Assembly (NCBI GenBank): GCA_029884165.1 | Contig: JAOUIH010000002.1 | Span: 1-64,000 of the forward strand | DNA length: 64,000 nucleotides | Direction of reading: 5' to 3' | From: Gammaproteobacteria bacterium | GTDB lineage: Bacteria; Pseudomonadota; Gammaproteobacteria; Steroidobacterales; Woeseiaceae | In this document: piece after piece, positions 25,864 to 35,585 of the stretch | Layout: every line of letters starts with the position of its first letter | Numbering within the stretch: the stretch's first letter is position 1 | The notes under the pieces: model-generated | The model's input: the letters and a program-made list of their open reading frames with translations, nothing else | Databases searched by the model: none | What the model was told of the DNA's origin: nothing | Made by a program: the position numbers and the translations under genes

Positions 25864-28167
25864 TCAGTCCGGCAGGTGCCGGTCGTCGAGCTCGCGGTAC
25901 GCGGTCTCGAATTCCAGCTGTAGCTCTGCGACCTCCGCCAGCAACGCGGCATCGGACGAACCGGCCTGCGCGTTCTCGAGCCGGCTGCAAAGTTCGGCCA
26001 TGCGCCCGGCGCCGATCTGGCGGCACAGGCCCAGCAGCTTGTGCGCCTGGCGCTGCACCCGGTACAGGTCGTCGTCGCGCGCAGCCTGCTCGAGTTCGCG
26101 GATCCAGGCCGGCATCTGGTTCAGGAACTGGTCCGCCAGCTCGCTGAACAGGTCGGCCTCGGCCCCTGGGATCTTCGAGAGCTCGTCGATGATGTGGCTG
26201 TCGAAGACCGATTCCGGCGCATCGTCGCGATCGACGGTCGAAACAGCCGCAGCGGGGCGGCGGTCGGGCGCCCGCCCGGCGTTCAACAAGCGGGCCAATG
26301 CTGCCTCGAGCTGTTCGATGAACACGGGCTTGGACAGGTAATCGTCGACGCCCGCCGCAAAGGCCTCGTCCCGGTCCGGCGCCATCGCGTTTGCCGTCAG
26401 CGCGATAATCGGCGTTCGCTCGCCGGTGCCCTCGCGCGCCCGAATGATCCGCGTCGCCTCGTTGCCGTCCATGCCCGGCATCTGGCTGTCGATCAGCACG
26501 GCCGCATACCGGCGGGCGCCTGTGGCGGCAACCGCGGCCTTGCCGTTTGTCGCCAGGTCGACCTCGAAGCCGAGCTCTTCGAGCATGCGTTGCGCGACGA
26601 GCAGGTTCACCTCGTTGTCGTCGACCACGAGGATCTTCTGGCCCGGTGCCGGTGCCACTTGCAGGCGAGCCGTCTTGCCCTGTGCTGCGCGGGGACCACC
26701 AGCAGCCGGCCGTAGTCCCGGCCGCAGCAGTACCGTGAACCAGAATTCACTGCCGCGGCCCAGTTCGCTTTCGACGCCGATGCTGCCGCCCATGAGCATT
26801 GCGAGCTCGCGTGAAATCGCAAGCCCCAGCCCCGTGCCGCTATGGCTGCGCGTGTTCGATGCATCGACCTGCGAAAACTGCCGGAACAGTTTGTCCTGGT
26901 CCTTCCGGCTGATCCCGATTCCGCAGTCGCGAACTGCGAAACGGACGCCGAACTCGCCCCCGTTGGCCTTTAATTCATCCGTAGCAGAACAGCGAATGAA
27001 CACCGCGCCGTTCTGCGAAAACTTTATGGCGTTGCTGACCAGGTTCGACAGGATCTGGCCAAGCCGGACCGGGTCACCGTTCACGGCGTCGGGCACGTCG
27101 TCGGCAACCACGTAGCCGAGCGTCAGCTTCTTGCGGTCGGCCTCGGCCGAGAATAGCTGCACGACGTCGGCCAGCGCGCCGCGCAGCGAGAAGTCGGCCT
27201 GGTCGAGCACGACCTTGCCCGCCTCGATCTTGGAGAAGTCGAGTACCGAGTTGATGATCTTGAGCAGCGACAGGCCCGAGCTGTGCATAGTCTCGACATA
27301 TTCTTTTTGTTGCTCGCTGAGCCCGGTGCGCAGCAGCAGGCTTGCCATGCCGATCACGCCGTTCATCGGCGTGCGGATTTCGTGGCTCATGTTGGCCAGG
27401 AACTGGCTTTTCGCCTCGCTGGCCGCGTTCGCCTGGTCGCGCGCGACCGCCAGCTCGCGGCTGCGCTGCTGCGCCTCGGCCGCGCGCGTCGCCAGCTCGC
27501 TGGTCCGCGCGGCCACCATCCGCTCCAGCACCTCGGCGCGCGCATCGAGTTCGCGCCGGTTACGGACCAGCAGCACGGCCGTAGCCGAAAACAGCAGGGC
27601 CAGCAGGCCGATGATCATCAGATTGATCGAGAAAATGCGCTTCTGGTCGGCCGCGATCAGCGCGTCCAGCTGGAATGCCGTCGCGGTGGACAGTCCCAGG
27701 ATCTGGGCGAAGACCGAGTCGAACACCTGGTCCTGCTCACCGCCGATCACGCCGGTCGTTTCACGCCCGGCCCAGCGCTCGGTGACCAGGCGATCAAGCT
27801 CCACGATCTTTTCGCTGAGCGCCTGCAGGGTCGGGCGGACCTGCGGCATCGCCGTCACGTAACCGAAGCGGGTCATGCCGCCGTTCAACCCTGCATCGAC
27901 GAGTTCGATGGCCATGCGGATGCGGCCGTGCACGTCCCGGTCCAGGTCGATGTAGGTGTCGCCACCCAGCGCCTCCTCGAACCACAGGTGCGCCGTAGCG
28001 ACATCCTGCTGCACGGCCTGGGTCAGGCGGATCAGCGCGGTGTTTTGCTGGAAGTCACGCGAGGTCAGCCACTGCGAGTAGATGACGATGGCAACGGACA
28101 AGCTGCCGGCCATCGTGATGGCAGCAACCAGTGTGCGGAGCGAAAAGGACCGCGTGCTCAGATGCAT
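25864..28167 (-). CDS. Unorthodox hybrid histidine kinase (HisKA-HATPase-REC-Hpt), kinase 1
   Basis: The 767-residue product has two membrane helices (about 11-30 and 181-201) around a helical periplasmic sensor domain, then HisKA with the phospho-site in [12 protein letters not shown] (His262), a HATPase domain with DCGIGI and GTGLGLAI, a receiver domain ([12 protein letters not shown]) and a C-terminal Hpt domain ([14 protein letters not shown]). This is a multistep phosphorelay sensor. The signal is unknown. It has no adjacent regulator, but the NarL-type regulator at 42912 is a candidate partner. The start at ATG 28167 was chosen because it directly precedes the first membrane helix. Confidence 0.92.
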   Translation of the reverse strand: MHLSTRSFSLRTLVAAITMAGSLSVAIVIYSQWLTSRDFQQNTALIRLTQAVQQDVATAHLWFEEALGGDTYIDLDRDVHGRIRMAIELVDAGLNGGMTRFGYVTAMPQVRPTLQALSEKIVELDRLVTERWAGRETTGVIGGEQDQVFDSVFAQILGLSTATAFQLDALIAADQKRIFSINLMIIGLLALLFSATAVLLVRNRRELDARAEVLERMVAARTSELATRAAEAQQRSRELAVARDQANAASEAKSQFLANMSHEIRTPMNGVIGMASLLLRTGLSEQQKEYVETMHSSGLSLLKIINSVLDFSKIEAGKVVLDQADFSLRGALADVVQLFSAEADRKKLTLGYVVADDVPDAVNGDPVRLGQILSNLVSNAIKFSQNGAVFIRCSATDELKANGGEFGVRFAVRDCGIGISRKDQDKLFRQFSQVDASNTRSHSGTGLGLAISRELAMLMGGSIGVESELGRGSEFWFTVLLRPGLRPAAGGPRAAQGKTARLQVAPAPGQKILVVDDNEVNLLVAQRMLEELGFEVDLATNGKAAVAATGARRYAAVLIDSQMPGMDGNEATRIIRAREGTGERTPIIALTANAMAPDRDEAFAAGVDDYLSKPVFIEQLEAALARLLNAGRAPDRRPAAAVSTVDRDDAPESVFDSHIIDELSKIPGAEADLFSELADQFLNQMPAWIRELEQAARDDDLYRVQRQAHKLLGLCRQIGAGRMAELCSRLENAQAGSSDAALLAEVAELQLEFETAYRELDDRHLPD

Positions 28168-28270
28168 CAAATCGTGTAGTGCTCGCTCCCGGACCGGGCG
28201 GGGCCGCTGCTGTAACCCTCCCCGAGCGCAGCGACCTGGCCACGGTTCGGGCCAGTCGGTCAATCATTGT

Positions 28271-28286
28271 ACTTGCAGATGCAAGT
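28271..28286. promoter_or_regulatory. Small palindrome upstream of kinase 1
   Basis: ACTTGC and GCAAGT flank AGAT about 105 bases before the kinase 1 start. It could be an operator or a hairpin in the leader. No known regulator consensus was matched. Confidence 0.3.
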
Positions 28287-28539
28287 CCTATTCCTACTAC
28301 AAGAATCAATGAATTACAAAGGATAGTTGAGCAGAATGTAAAGAATACCGACATTCGCGCCCAAGCCTAGGCCCCGGACGAAGTACCGGTAACAAGCTAC
28401 GGAAATGCGCGACTCATTTCCGTGATCGCGTCGAGAGATCGACCGGACCACGCTCTGCCTGGACAGGCGCGATCCGCGAAAGAAGGCGCTGGTAAACGGC
28501 CGGTGCTAGTTCGCGAAGATCTATGTAGACACTTACCCC

Positions 28540-28562
28540 GGAACTGCGGAGGACCAGAGTGG
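28540..28562 (+). repeat. 23-base repeat, copy B
   Basis: It is identical to the copy at 25651-25673 except for one base. Both copies have the same orientation and flank the kinase 1 gene. A shorter piece, CCGGAACTGCG, also occurs at 42778-42788. Confidence 0.6.
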
Positions 28563-28690
28563 TGTCGTAGCCCACACCGATCCCCGCTCGCTGTCACCAA
28601 CCGTTCACCAGCACCAAACTGGCTTACTCTTTCCTGCCCGGGTCACGACAGCCGCATGACCCTGCAGCGATTTTCTTGCTTCCTGGCCCT

Positions 28691-29290
28691 TCAGTCCTTC
28701 AGGTCACCGACACAGCGCATGATCTCGCGGCCTTCCCAGGCCAGGTCTTGCGCGTCCTGTTCGTGGAACGTCGCGCTGTGCGTTTCCTGCTGTTCGTAGC
28801 CGTTGGCATCCGTGTACGTAAACAGGTGCTCGTCCCGCACCCGGGCATTTTCCTCGATCGTCGTGACGAAATTCGTCAGGTGCAGCAGGGCTCCGTCGTC
28901 GTTTCCGGATGCCAGCGCGTTAGCCGCGCCCTGGTTAGCCTTGCTGCCCTTCTTGCCGGGCGTCGTGTTGCCGTTTTCGTTGCCTTCGTCGAGCTGCCGC
29001 GACAGCTTCCAGTGCACCTCGCAGCCGTCACCCATGTCGCCGCGCCACTGCCAGATCGGGTCCGTCGGGTCCCACTGGCCGGCCAGGACGTTGTCCGGGT
29101 AGCCGTCGCAGCGCACGAAGCGTGCGAGCTCCTGTGCCCACTCGACCAGGTAGGCGCGGCTGCGCGGATACCCGTTCGCATAATCGCCCGCCTGCGGGCA
29201 GGAATATCCCGCTCCGTCGGCAGCGCTCACTCCGGCACCCAGCAGGGATGCCACGGCAGCAAACAGGCTGCCAAGCCTTACAGTCTTCAT
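28691..29290 (-). CDS. Small secreted protein of unknown function
   Basis: The 199-residue product has a signal peptide (LLGAGVSA-AD). The mature part is rich in Trp, Asp and His, has paired cysteines (YSCPQAGD, VRCDGYPDN, DGCEVHWKL, MRCVGDLKD) and several exposed acidic/His clusters, but no motif that I can name. GGAGG precedes the ATG at a good distance; an in-frame codon 13 upstream lacks one. It is separated from the oxidase operon by 272 bases that include an AT-rich promoter-like part. A metal-related role is only suggested by context. Confidence 0.65.
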   Translation of the reverse strand: MKTVRLGSLFAAVASLLGAGVSAADGAGYSCPQAGDYANGYPRSRAYLVEWAQELARFVRCDGYPDNVLAGQWDPTDPIWQWRGDMGDGCEVHWKLSRQLDEGNENGNTTPGKKGSKANQGAANALASGNDDGALLHLTNFVTTIEENARVRDEHLFTYTDANGYEQQETHSATFHEQDAQDLAWEGREIMRCVGDLKD

Positions 29291-29562
29291 GTTGTGTCCT
29301 CCGCAGATTTTTGAATTCCACGATTTCAAGCGCTCCTTGTCGGCCGCGGCGTGGACCCGCGTCCTCGTTTTTTCGGGGTACTTCCACCCTTATATCGACT
29401 CTATAAGAGCGCCCGGATGCGCGCGCCGCCCGAAAGAGCGAATTTGGTCTGGCCGAAAGTCCAGTATTTCGATTATGTCAAAATCCGTCACAACCAATTG
29501 TTTTTATTAGTTTTAATATACCCCGCCGCGCATCGCGCGGTCACGATATCGGCTGGCGGCCG

Positions 29563-30528
29563 TCAGGGCTGGTTGAGGTGCAGCTCGACCTCGCCGTCGG
29601 CCCGTAGTTGCTCGATCAGGGCTTCGATAGCGCCGCCCAGTTTCTGCTGCCGGAGGAAATCCCGGATCTGCGGTCCGGCCTGCTCGAGGCTCGCGGTCGA
29701 GGCGTCGATCCGCTCCTCGACCCGGATGACGTGGAAGCCGAAACCGGTCTCGACGATTCCCGAGACCTCGCCCGGCTGCAGCGCGAACGCCGACTCTTCG
29801 AAGGGCTTCACCATCTGGCCGCGCCCGAAGAACCCGAGATCGCCGCCCGAGCGGGCGCTGGAATCCTCGGACCGTTCCGTCGCCAGGATGGCAAAATTGG
29901 CCCCGGCCTCGAGTTCCGCCTGCACCGACTGAATGCGCGCGAGGGCCGCCTCGCGCCCTGGGGCATCATTGGCGTCGAACTTGACGAGAATGTGCCGCGC
30001 GCGGACCTGTTCCGGGATCGCCATCTGCTCGAGGTTGTCGTCGTAAAACCGGGCGACGTCCTCGTCGCTCGGTTCCGCGGCGGGGCTGACGTCTGCCGCG
30101 ATCATTCGCTGGACCGATTTCTGCTGGCGAATGTTCTCCCGGAACGATGCCTCCGTGTAGCCGCCCTCCTTGATCTTGAACTGGAACGCGAGGTCGCTCT
30201 GGAAGCCGCCCTTGATCCGGTTCATCTCGGCGTCGATCTGCTCGTCGCTGACGACATAGCCGCGTTTCTGCGCTTCCTGCCACAGCAGTTCCTGGACGAC
30301 GAGTTGCTCGACGACCTCGTCCTGGATCTTCCTGAATTCGGAGGGCTGCGTCAGGCCGCCGGAACCCAGGCCACGCTGGTTCACCAGGTGGTCCGACTGC
30401 GCCTGCACCTTGGCGCGGGAAATTTCTACGCCGTTGACGGTCGCGGCCGGTCCGAAAAAATCCACCTGGCCCGCAGCGGAGGCCGCCGCCAGCAGCAGGA
30501 CGATCGAGATTCCCGTTTTGTATCGCAT
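29563..30528 (-). CDS. Parvulin-type peptidyl-prolyl isomerase, oxidase-operon copy
   Basis: The 321-residue product has a signal peptide (ASAAG-QV), an N-terminal helical domain with VNGVEISRAKVQ, and a parvulin domain: VRARHILVKFD, SGGDLGFFGRGQM and GFHVIRVEER are the family hallmarks. It folds exported proteins by isomerising prolyl bonds. It follows the cytochrome/binding-protein gene in the oxidase operon, so the large oxidase or its partner proteins are likely clients. It is distinct from the isomerase in the conduit operon. Confidence 0.92.
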   Translation of the reverse strand: MRYKTGISIVLLLAAASAAGQVDFFGPAATVNGVEISRAKVQAQSDHLVNQRGLGSGGLTQPSEFRKIQDEVVEQLVVQELLWQEAQKRGYVVSDEQIDAEMNRIKGGFQSDLAFQFKIKEGGYTEASFRENIRQQKSVQRMIAADVSPAAEPSDEDVARFYDDNLEQMAIPEQVRARHILVKFDANDAPGREAALARIQSVQAELEAGANFAILATERSEDSSARSGGDLGFFGRGQMVKPFEESAFALQPGEVSGIVETGFGFHVIRVEERIDASTASLEQAGPQIRDFLRQQKLGGAIEALIEQLRADGEVELHLNQP

Positions 30529-30581
30529 TTCTCATTCCTCGCGCGCCGGCCGCCCTCCAAGGGAATCGGGCGGCGTCGCTG

Positions 30582-32183
30582 TCAAAGCTCCAGCCCGATC
30601 CAGTTCGACGTGGCCCCGAATTTTCCTTCGGCAGTGTCCAGCTCGATCACGTAGCCACCGTAAGCGCCGATGCGGCGACTGCGGTTGTAGCTGATCGGCG
30701 GCATCAGGCCGGCCCGGTAGTCCGATATGCCTTCCAGCGCGACCAGCAGCTTCTCCCGGCTCAATGCACGCCCGGCGCGTTTCAATCCTTCGGCGAAAAC
30801 GCGCGCGGCGACGAAGGCGGAGATCTGCGCCGTGCTGTATTCGTAGCCGAAACCGTGCTGAGCGTGCAGCGCCTCGAAATCCCGCACGCCGTCCGCCGTG
30901 TGATCGCCCGGTATCGACGGGTACGCCACCAGCACGCGCCCGCCAAAGGTCCGGTCGAGTTCGAACATCGGCTGGCCTGCGAATACTCCCGGCAGCAGCA
31001 GCGTCGGCGCGAAGTCCTGCCGAGCCGCCTCGGCCACGAAGCGCTTCAGTTCGTCGACCGGCGCCATGAACACGACGGTGTGTGCTCCCCTCGAGCGCAA
31101 GGTGTTGACCAGGTCCACCTTGTCCAGAAACGGCGGCTGGTAACTGATGACCAGCGGCGCCGGCATCCGGCGACCCGCCAGGTCCTTTTGCAGCTGCCGC
31201 ACAACCTCGCTGTAGGCGGGGCCCGCCAGGTGCACGATGCCGATGACGGCGTCCCGCTGGTCCGCCGATTCGTCCAGAGCCCGGCGCAGCGCGACCCGGG
31301 CCTGCTCGGCCAGGCCGCCCGTGAGGTAAAAGCCGTGCCGTTCGAGGCCATTGCCGGCGCGGGGACTCTGCGTGAACAGGCCGATCATCGGGATCTCTTC
31401 TTCTTCGGCCAATGCTGCCAGCTCACCGTCCGCGCCCTCCGCGTAGCCGCCAAGCAGGGCGAAGATCGAGCCTTCCCGGAGCTGGTCGCGAACCTGCCAC
31501 AGGTTCTCCCCGGGCTCGCCGCCGGCATCCAGGGCCACGAGTTCGAGCTGCCGCCCATGGATTCCACCGCTCGCGTTGATGTCCGCGAAGCTCGCCTCGA
31601 GCACGTTCTGCATCGCCCGCCCGAGTCCCGCCAGTTCGCCGCTCGCCGGGAGGATGCTGCCGACCCGGATGCTGTCCGCTGTCAGGCCGGGATCGAGGTC
31701 GTCGCCGATCCGCTTCAGGTAAGCGACCAGGTCCGCCATCTCGGCCGCCGGCATGTCGTAGCGTGGCATGACGGCGTCGAGCGGGTTCCCTGCCGGGTCA
31801 TTGCCCAGGATCACCGCGCGCGCCAGGGAATTCTCGTCGAAGGCAGGGTGACGCCGGCCGTAGTCGTGCTCGTGGCCGTAGGCGGCGGACAGCGTCTGCC
31901 AGGTGATGTCGGGCGGCACGACGCCGCCCTCGGGACGGCCCTTGCCGTCCTCGCCGTGGCAGCCGGCGCAGGGCAGGATCGAGGCAGGAATCGGCGTCGC
32001 GCCGCGCGCTACGACGGCCGTGATCGGCACGCCGGACTCGGCCTCGCCTTCGACATAAATCCGCTTGCCGCGCAATTCCTGGGCGGACAAGGGCTGATCG
32101 GCAGCACGTGCGCTCGTCATCAGCCCGCTCGCGGCGAGCGCGAGAGCAAGCATGGCCAGGGTGGTTCGACGTGTCCTTGTCAC
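30582..32183 (-). CDS. Cytochrome c fused to a type I periplasmic binding protein
   Basis: The 533-residue product has a signal peptide, then a single cytochrome c domain (CAGCHGEDGKG; Met region near PRYDMPA) and, from about residue 170, a Leu/Ile/Val-binding-protein-like fold (SIRVGSILPASGELAGLG, FADINASGGIHGRQLELV, YSTAQISAFVAARVFAEGLK). The binding half resembles branched-chain amino acid receptors, but no transporter genes are near. The combination may sense or bind a small molecule while passing electrons. The GTG start at 32183 begins a normal signal peptide, though its GGAG is 11 bases away; ATG 32153 is the alternative. Confidence 0.8.
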   Translation of the reverse strand: MTRTRRTTLAMLALALAASGLMTSARAADQPLSAQELRGKRIYVEGEAESGVPITAVVARGATPIPASILPCAGCHGEDGKGRPEGGVVPPDITWQTLSAAYGHEHDYGRRHPAFDENSLARAVILGNDPAGNPLDAVMPRYDMPAAEMADLVAYLKRIGDDLDPGLTADSIRVGSILPASGELAGLGRAMQNVLEASFADINASGGIHGRQLELVALDAGGEPGENLWQVRDQLREGSIFALLGGYAEGADGELAALAEEEEIPMIGLFTQSPRAGNGLERHGFYLTGGLAEQARVALRRALDESADQRDAVIGIVHLAGPAYSEVVRQLQKDLAGRRMPAPLVISYQPPFLDKVDLVNTLRSRGAHTVVFMAPVDELKRFVAEAARQDFAPTLLLPGVFAGQPMFELDRTFGGRVLVAYPSIPGDHTADGVRDFEALHAQHGFGYEYSTAQISAFVAARVFAEGLKRAGRALSREKLLVALEGISDYRAGLMPPISYNRSRRIGAYGGYVIELDTAEGKFGATSNWIGLEL

Positions 32184-32214
32184 ACCGGCAACGGCTCCGC
32201 AACGCACTTGCAGA

Positions 32215-32784
32215 CTAGCCGTCCCCCAGCAGCAGGCGGATCTTCTCAGTGATCTGCGGCGGCTGCTCATAGGGTTGGATCTTGATCCAGTGCGCGGCGT
32301 TGACATTGCCGGCCAGCATCATCGTCGAATGGGCCTCGACGTCGTCCGTGAACTGCCCGAGCCGCTTGATGATGGTCTCCAGGTTCTCCGGCTTGCCGGT
32401 AAGGAACACCCAGCCGTCGTGATCGGCACGATGGGTCTTTGCGAATTCCTTCATCGCCGCCGGCGTGTCGCGCTCGGGGTCGATGCTGAGCGACACGAAC
32501 TGCAGCGGGTTGCCGATTTTGCCCTCGAAACTGTCGCGCACGAGCGTCAGCTTGTGAGTCATCAACGGGCAGGCACCCTCGCAATTGGTGAAGATGAAAT
32601 TAATGACGACGACCTTGTCCTTCAGCACGTCATCGAAGAACCGGACAGTCTCCCCGTCCTGATTGATCAGTTCGAGGTTCGTGAAATAGTCACGTGCCCG
32701 CTCGATCTCATCCGCGGCCGCGTGCCCGGACAGAGCGGTCAGCGCAACTGCAAGCCAAGCGAGGCATTGAGACTTGAGCTTCAT
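32215..32784 (-). CDS. SCO1/SenC-type copper chaperone, copy 2
   Basis: The 189-residue product has a signal peptide (ALSGHAAA-DE) and a thioredoxin-like fold with the copper-binding CEGACP, the DPERDTP loop and a later His in EAHSTMML, the three hallmarks of SCO proteins. SCO proteins deliver copper to, or reduce cysteines of, copper centres. It lies five bases after another SCO gene. The neighbouring giant multicopper oxidase is the likely client. GGAG precedes the ATG. Confidence 0.92.
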   Translation of the reverse strand: MKLKSQCLAWLAVALTALSGHAAADEIERARDYFTNLELINQDGETVRFFDDVLKDKVVVINFIFTNCEGACPLMTHKLTLVRDSFEGKIGNPLQFVSLSIDPERDTPAAMKEFAKTHRADHDGWVFLTGKPENLETIIKRLGQFTDDVEAHSTMMLAGNVNAAHWIKIQPYEQPPQITEKIRLLLGDG

Positions 32785-32789
32785 TTTGT

Positions 32790-33443
32790 TCACTCCGTTA
32801 CTGCCGCTTGCGTTCTGCGCGCGGCGCTGAATTCGTTGATTCTTTCGACGATCTGCCCGGCACCGGGAAAACCGACGAGGCGGGTCCACTCACCGCTGGC
32901 GGCGTCGCCAACCAGGACGACGGCCGGATGGTCCTCGAAATTCGGCGTGTAAACGCCGAGTGCGCGCAGAACATCATCCACGTCCGTCTTGGCGCCCGTC
33001 AACCAGTACCAGCCGTCCGCTGCGCGCATCTTCTGCGAATAGTCCAGCAGGCGCGCCGGCGTGTCGCGCTGGGGATCGACGGTAATCGACACCAGCACGA
33101 CGTCCTCGCCCAGCCGGTCCGCGACCTGGCCCTGCACCTGCGACAGGATCGCGGACAGCACCGGGCATACCGTCGTGCAGGTCGTATAGACGAAATCCAT
33201 GACGACGATCCGGTCGCCGACGACGTCGCTGGCCAGCCGCACTTCGTCGCCCGCCTGGGTGACGAGTCGCGTGTCCGGAATCCGGATCCCGGCGGACCCG
33301 GCGCCCGGTTCGGCCTGCGACTGCATCATCTGCCGATGTGCCGCGTGCGGGTCGAGCCGGGCGTGGTCTTCCTGCTGCGCGAGCGCGCCGCAGGGCAACC
33401 AGAGCAAAGCCGCGCTTACGGCGCCAATCAGTCGCCAAGGCAC
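32790..33443 (-). CDS. SCO1/SenC-type copper chaperone, copy 1
   Basis: The 217-residue product has a signal peptide (CGALA-QQ), an N-terminal His/Met-rich stretch (DHARLDPHAAHRQMMQ) that could bind copper, and the SCO core with CTTVCP, DPQRDTP and NFEDHPAVVL. Together with the second SCO gene it forms a copper-delivery pair. The GTG start is two bases after the stop of the propeller gene, so translation is probably coupled. The His/Met-rich extension is absent from copy 2. Confidence 0.92.
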   Translation of the reverse strand: MPWRLIGAVSAALLWLPCGALAQQEDHARLDPHAAHRQMMQSQAEPGAGSAGIRIPDTRLVTQAGDEVRLASDVVGDRIVVMDFVYTTCTTVCPVLSAILSQVQGQVADRLGEDVVLVSITVDPQRDTPARLLDYSQKMRAADGWYWLTGAKTDVDDVLRALGVYTPNFEDHPAVVLVGDAASGEWTRLVGFPGAGQIVERINEFSAARRTQAAVTE

Positions 33444-33445
33444 GC

Positions 33446-35452
33446 CTACTGCCTCGCGACCGATTCGTTCCTCGAGGTCCGGGCCTTGCCGACGAGCACC
33501 GTCATGTAGCCCAGGTCCTTGTAATCCGCCTTCAGGCCGGGTGCGGCGACGTAAACGTAATAGGAACCGGCGTTGCGGAACGGCAGCTCGGCCTCGTATA
33601 TGCCGTCGCCTACGTAGGTAGCGACAAGTTCGTTCAGGTCGAAGCGCGGCGCGCGAAAGTACTTTACGGTCACGCCGCCGGCCTCGGTCAGCGTCCTGCC
33701 GCTACCCGGCTCGTACAGGCGGAAGCGCAGCGTCATGGTGTCGCCCGCGGAAATCGCTTCCCGGTCGTTGAGGAACTCGACTGCCACCGGGTCGTACTCC
33801 CGCTTGATCGTCGGGTTGACCTTGGCCTCCATCGTGAAGCAGTGCAGGAACTGCGGCGCTTCGTTCAGGAACGCCACCTCGAAGGTACCCGCCATGGGAA
33901 CCTTGACCGTGGCGGAATAGACGCCGGGGCTGGTCTCCTTCAGAGCGCGGTTCGCGATCTGCACGGCCCTCGGCTTGTGGCCGTAGTTGCGGAACGCGCC
34001 CATCGGGGCGTTCATGCCTTCCATGTAATAGTAGACGGTCGCATCGGCCGGGCTGACGACCAGCACGGCCGCTTCCTGCGCCGCGCGCGTCATCGCGTCC
34101 GCGATGCGGATATCGGCAACCTGCCCGGGCGGGAAGGATCCGGCCGCAAAATTGTTGACGATTACCTGCCCGCCACGATTCAGCTCCTGCAGGTTGATCA
34201 TCGATATGCGTTCGCTGTCCAGCACGCGGACGTACGCGAAGGTGTCCGTCAGCGTCACCTGGAAGGGCTTGTCGGCGACGGGGACGGTATGCGCCACCGA
34301 ATTCGTCGATGCGTCGATGACGTAGACCTCGTTCTCCTCCGGGTTGACGACGAAGCCCCAGCGGCCGTCTCCCGAAAAACGCATAGGACCGAGGCCGGCC
34401 TTGGTCTCGATCTTCCCGAAGGCCTCGCCGGACTCCGGATCGATGACCGTGACGATGCCGTTCAGGCCATCGGCCACGTAGATCGCATCGCTGAGCGTCG
34501 AATACGCGACCGAGATCGGCACCGGGCCGGTGCTGACCTCGGCCAGTCGCTCCAGCGTGGTGATGTCAATGACGCTGACGGAACCGGACTCGCGGTTCGT
34601 CACGAACGCGCGGCGGCTGTCGTCGGAGAACCCGAGTTCGTGGTGGCCCGCGCCGGTCGGGATGCTGGCGAGGATGTCGCCCGAGGCGGTGTCGATCACG
34701 GTGACGCCGCCCTTGCGGCCGCCCTCCGCATTGTTGCCGACCCACAGGTATTTCTCGTCCGGCTGCAGTGCAACGCGAACCGGGAACTCGCCGGCGGGAA
34801 TGTTCTTCAGGACCTTGAACGTGTCGAGGTCGACGACGGCGATCTTGCCCGCACGCGGCATGCTGACGAACATGCGCTTCTCGTCGCGGGTCTTCGCCCA
34901 GTCGGTCCCTGGCCGCTCCAGCGGGATGCTGGTATACAGGCTCGTGATGCCGGTTATGCCGACGACCGGGTCGATCACCGAGATGGTCGCGTCCTGGTTC
35001 AGCACCATCACGTAGTAGCTGTTGAGGTCGATCAGGGGCCGCATGCCGACCAGGCCCTGCAGGTAGTTACCGACTCGATTGCGGCACTCGAGGCTCACGC
35101 CTTTCTGCTGCCCGTCGGCGGTCTGCACCAGGTCGACCCAGACGCCCGGATAGACGCCCCGCAGCGGTTCGCCGTCGGCCTCGCCCGCGATGCGGAACTC
35201 GATTTCGGCGAACGCGCCCTCGAGCACCTCGCCGTTGGTCAGTTCCGGGTGCAGCGGCTTGACCGAGAAATCGACGGTCATGCCTTCGCGCAAGATGGAT
35301 TCCCGGTTGACGGCTTGCGGCGCCACCGGCCCGACCAGGTCGTCGGTTTCCTGCGCGCCGGCCCCGCCACTCGTGCCGAGGCCGATAAACACGGCGGCCG
35401 CGAGCATGAGGCTCCGCAGCCGCGAAAGATACGAGAAACGTGACACCTTCAT
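33446..35452 (-). CDS. YVTN-type beta-propeller protein with flanking beta domains
   Basis: The 668-residue product has a signal peptide (GGAGA-QE), an N-terminal beta domain, a central seven-blade YVTN-like propeller (YYVMVLNQDATISVIDP, KIAVVDLDTFKVLKNIPAG, GVTVIDTASGDILASIPTG, SVSVIDITTLERLAEVSTG, IYVADGLNGIVTVIDPESG) and two C-terminal Ig/cupredoxin-like segments. No CXXCH is present and the haem d1 ligand pattern of nitrite reductase is not obvious. AGGAGG precedes the ATG. It follows the oxidase gene and is probably its periplasmic or extracellular partner. Confidence 0.82.
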   Translation of the reverse strand: MKVSRFSYLSRLRSLMLAAAVFIGLGTSGGAGAQETDDLVGPVAPQAVNRESILREGMTVDFSVKPLHPELTNGEVLEGAFAEIEFRIAGEADGEPLRGVYPGVWVDLVQTADGQQKGVSLECRNRVGNYLQGLVGMRPLIDLNSYYVMVLNQDATISVIDPVVGITGITSLYTSIPLERPGTDWAKTRDEKRMFVSMPRAGKIAVVDLDTFKVLKNIPAGEFPVRVALQPDEKYLWVGNNAEGGRKGGVTVIDTASGDILASIPTGAGHHELGFSDDSRRAFVTNRESGSVSVIDITTLERLAEVSTGPVPISVAYSTLSDAIYVADGLNGIVTVIDPESGEAFGKIETKAGLGPMRFSGDGRWGFVVNPEENEVYVIDASTNSVAHTVPVADKPFQVTLTDTFAYVRVLDSERISMINLQELNRGGQVIVNNFAAGSFPPGQVADIRIADAMTRAAQEAAVLVVSPADATVYYYMEGMNAPMGAFRNYGHKPRAVQIANRALKETSPGVYSATVKVPMAGTFEVAFLNEAPQFLHCFTMEAKVNPTIKREYDPVAVEFLNDREAISAGDTMTLRFRLYEPGSGRTLTEAGGVTVKYFRAPRFDLNELVATYVGDGIYEAELPFRNAGSYYVYVAAPGLKADYKDLGYMTVLVGKARTSRNESVARQ

Positions 35453-35528
35453 TTCCTCCTGGTTGTCCTTGCGCAACGCCGGGCTTGTGATCCCCTCCGC
35501 TTTCACCCGACGGCGCCGTCCGGGCTCC

Positions 35529-35556
35529 GGGGCCGCACGCCTGCGCGTGCGGCCCC
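35529..35556 (-). other. Strong hairpin between the oxidase and propeller genes
   Basis: Perfect 12-base arms GGGGCCGCACGC and GCGTGCGGCCCC flank a four-base loop. No T-run follows on the minus strand, so it is unlikely to be a full terminator. It may stabilise the oxidase mRNA or reduce read-through. Confidence 0.6.
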
Positions 35557-35585
35557 GTGCCGGTTGTTACTTTACTGCTGGCCGA

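Larger units (their letters stand above)
28168..28690. other. Gene-free stretch upstream of kinase 1
   Basis: No gene with support is seen. It contains a short palindrome at 28271-28286, a relatively AT-rich part near 28290-28345 that could hold the kinase 1 promoter on the minus strand, the second copy of a 23-base repeat, and a GGGTCA/TGACCC hairpin near 28640-28662. Confidence 0.5.

Noticed and set aside
33338-35443. 701-codon plus-strand frame over the YVTN propeller gene
   Set aside because: Shadow frame; the minus-strand product has a signal peptide, AGGAGG site and propeller blades.
33446-35452. Cytochrome cd1 nitrite reductase
   Set aside because: The propeller blades look similar, but there is no CXXCH domain and no clear haem d1 ligand set.
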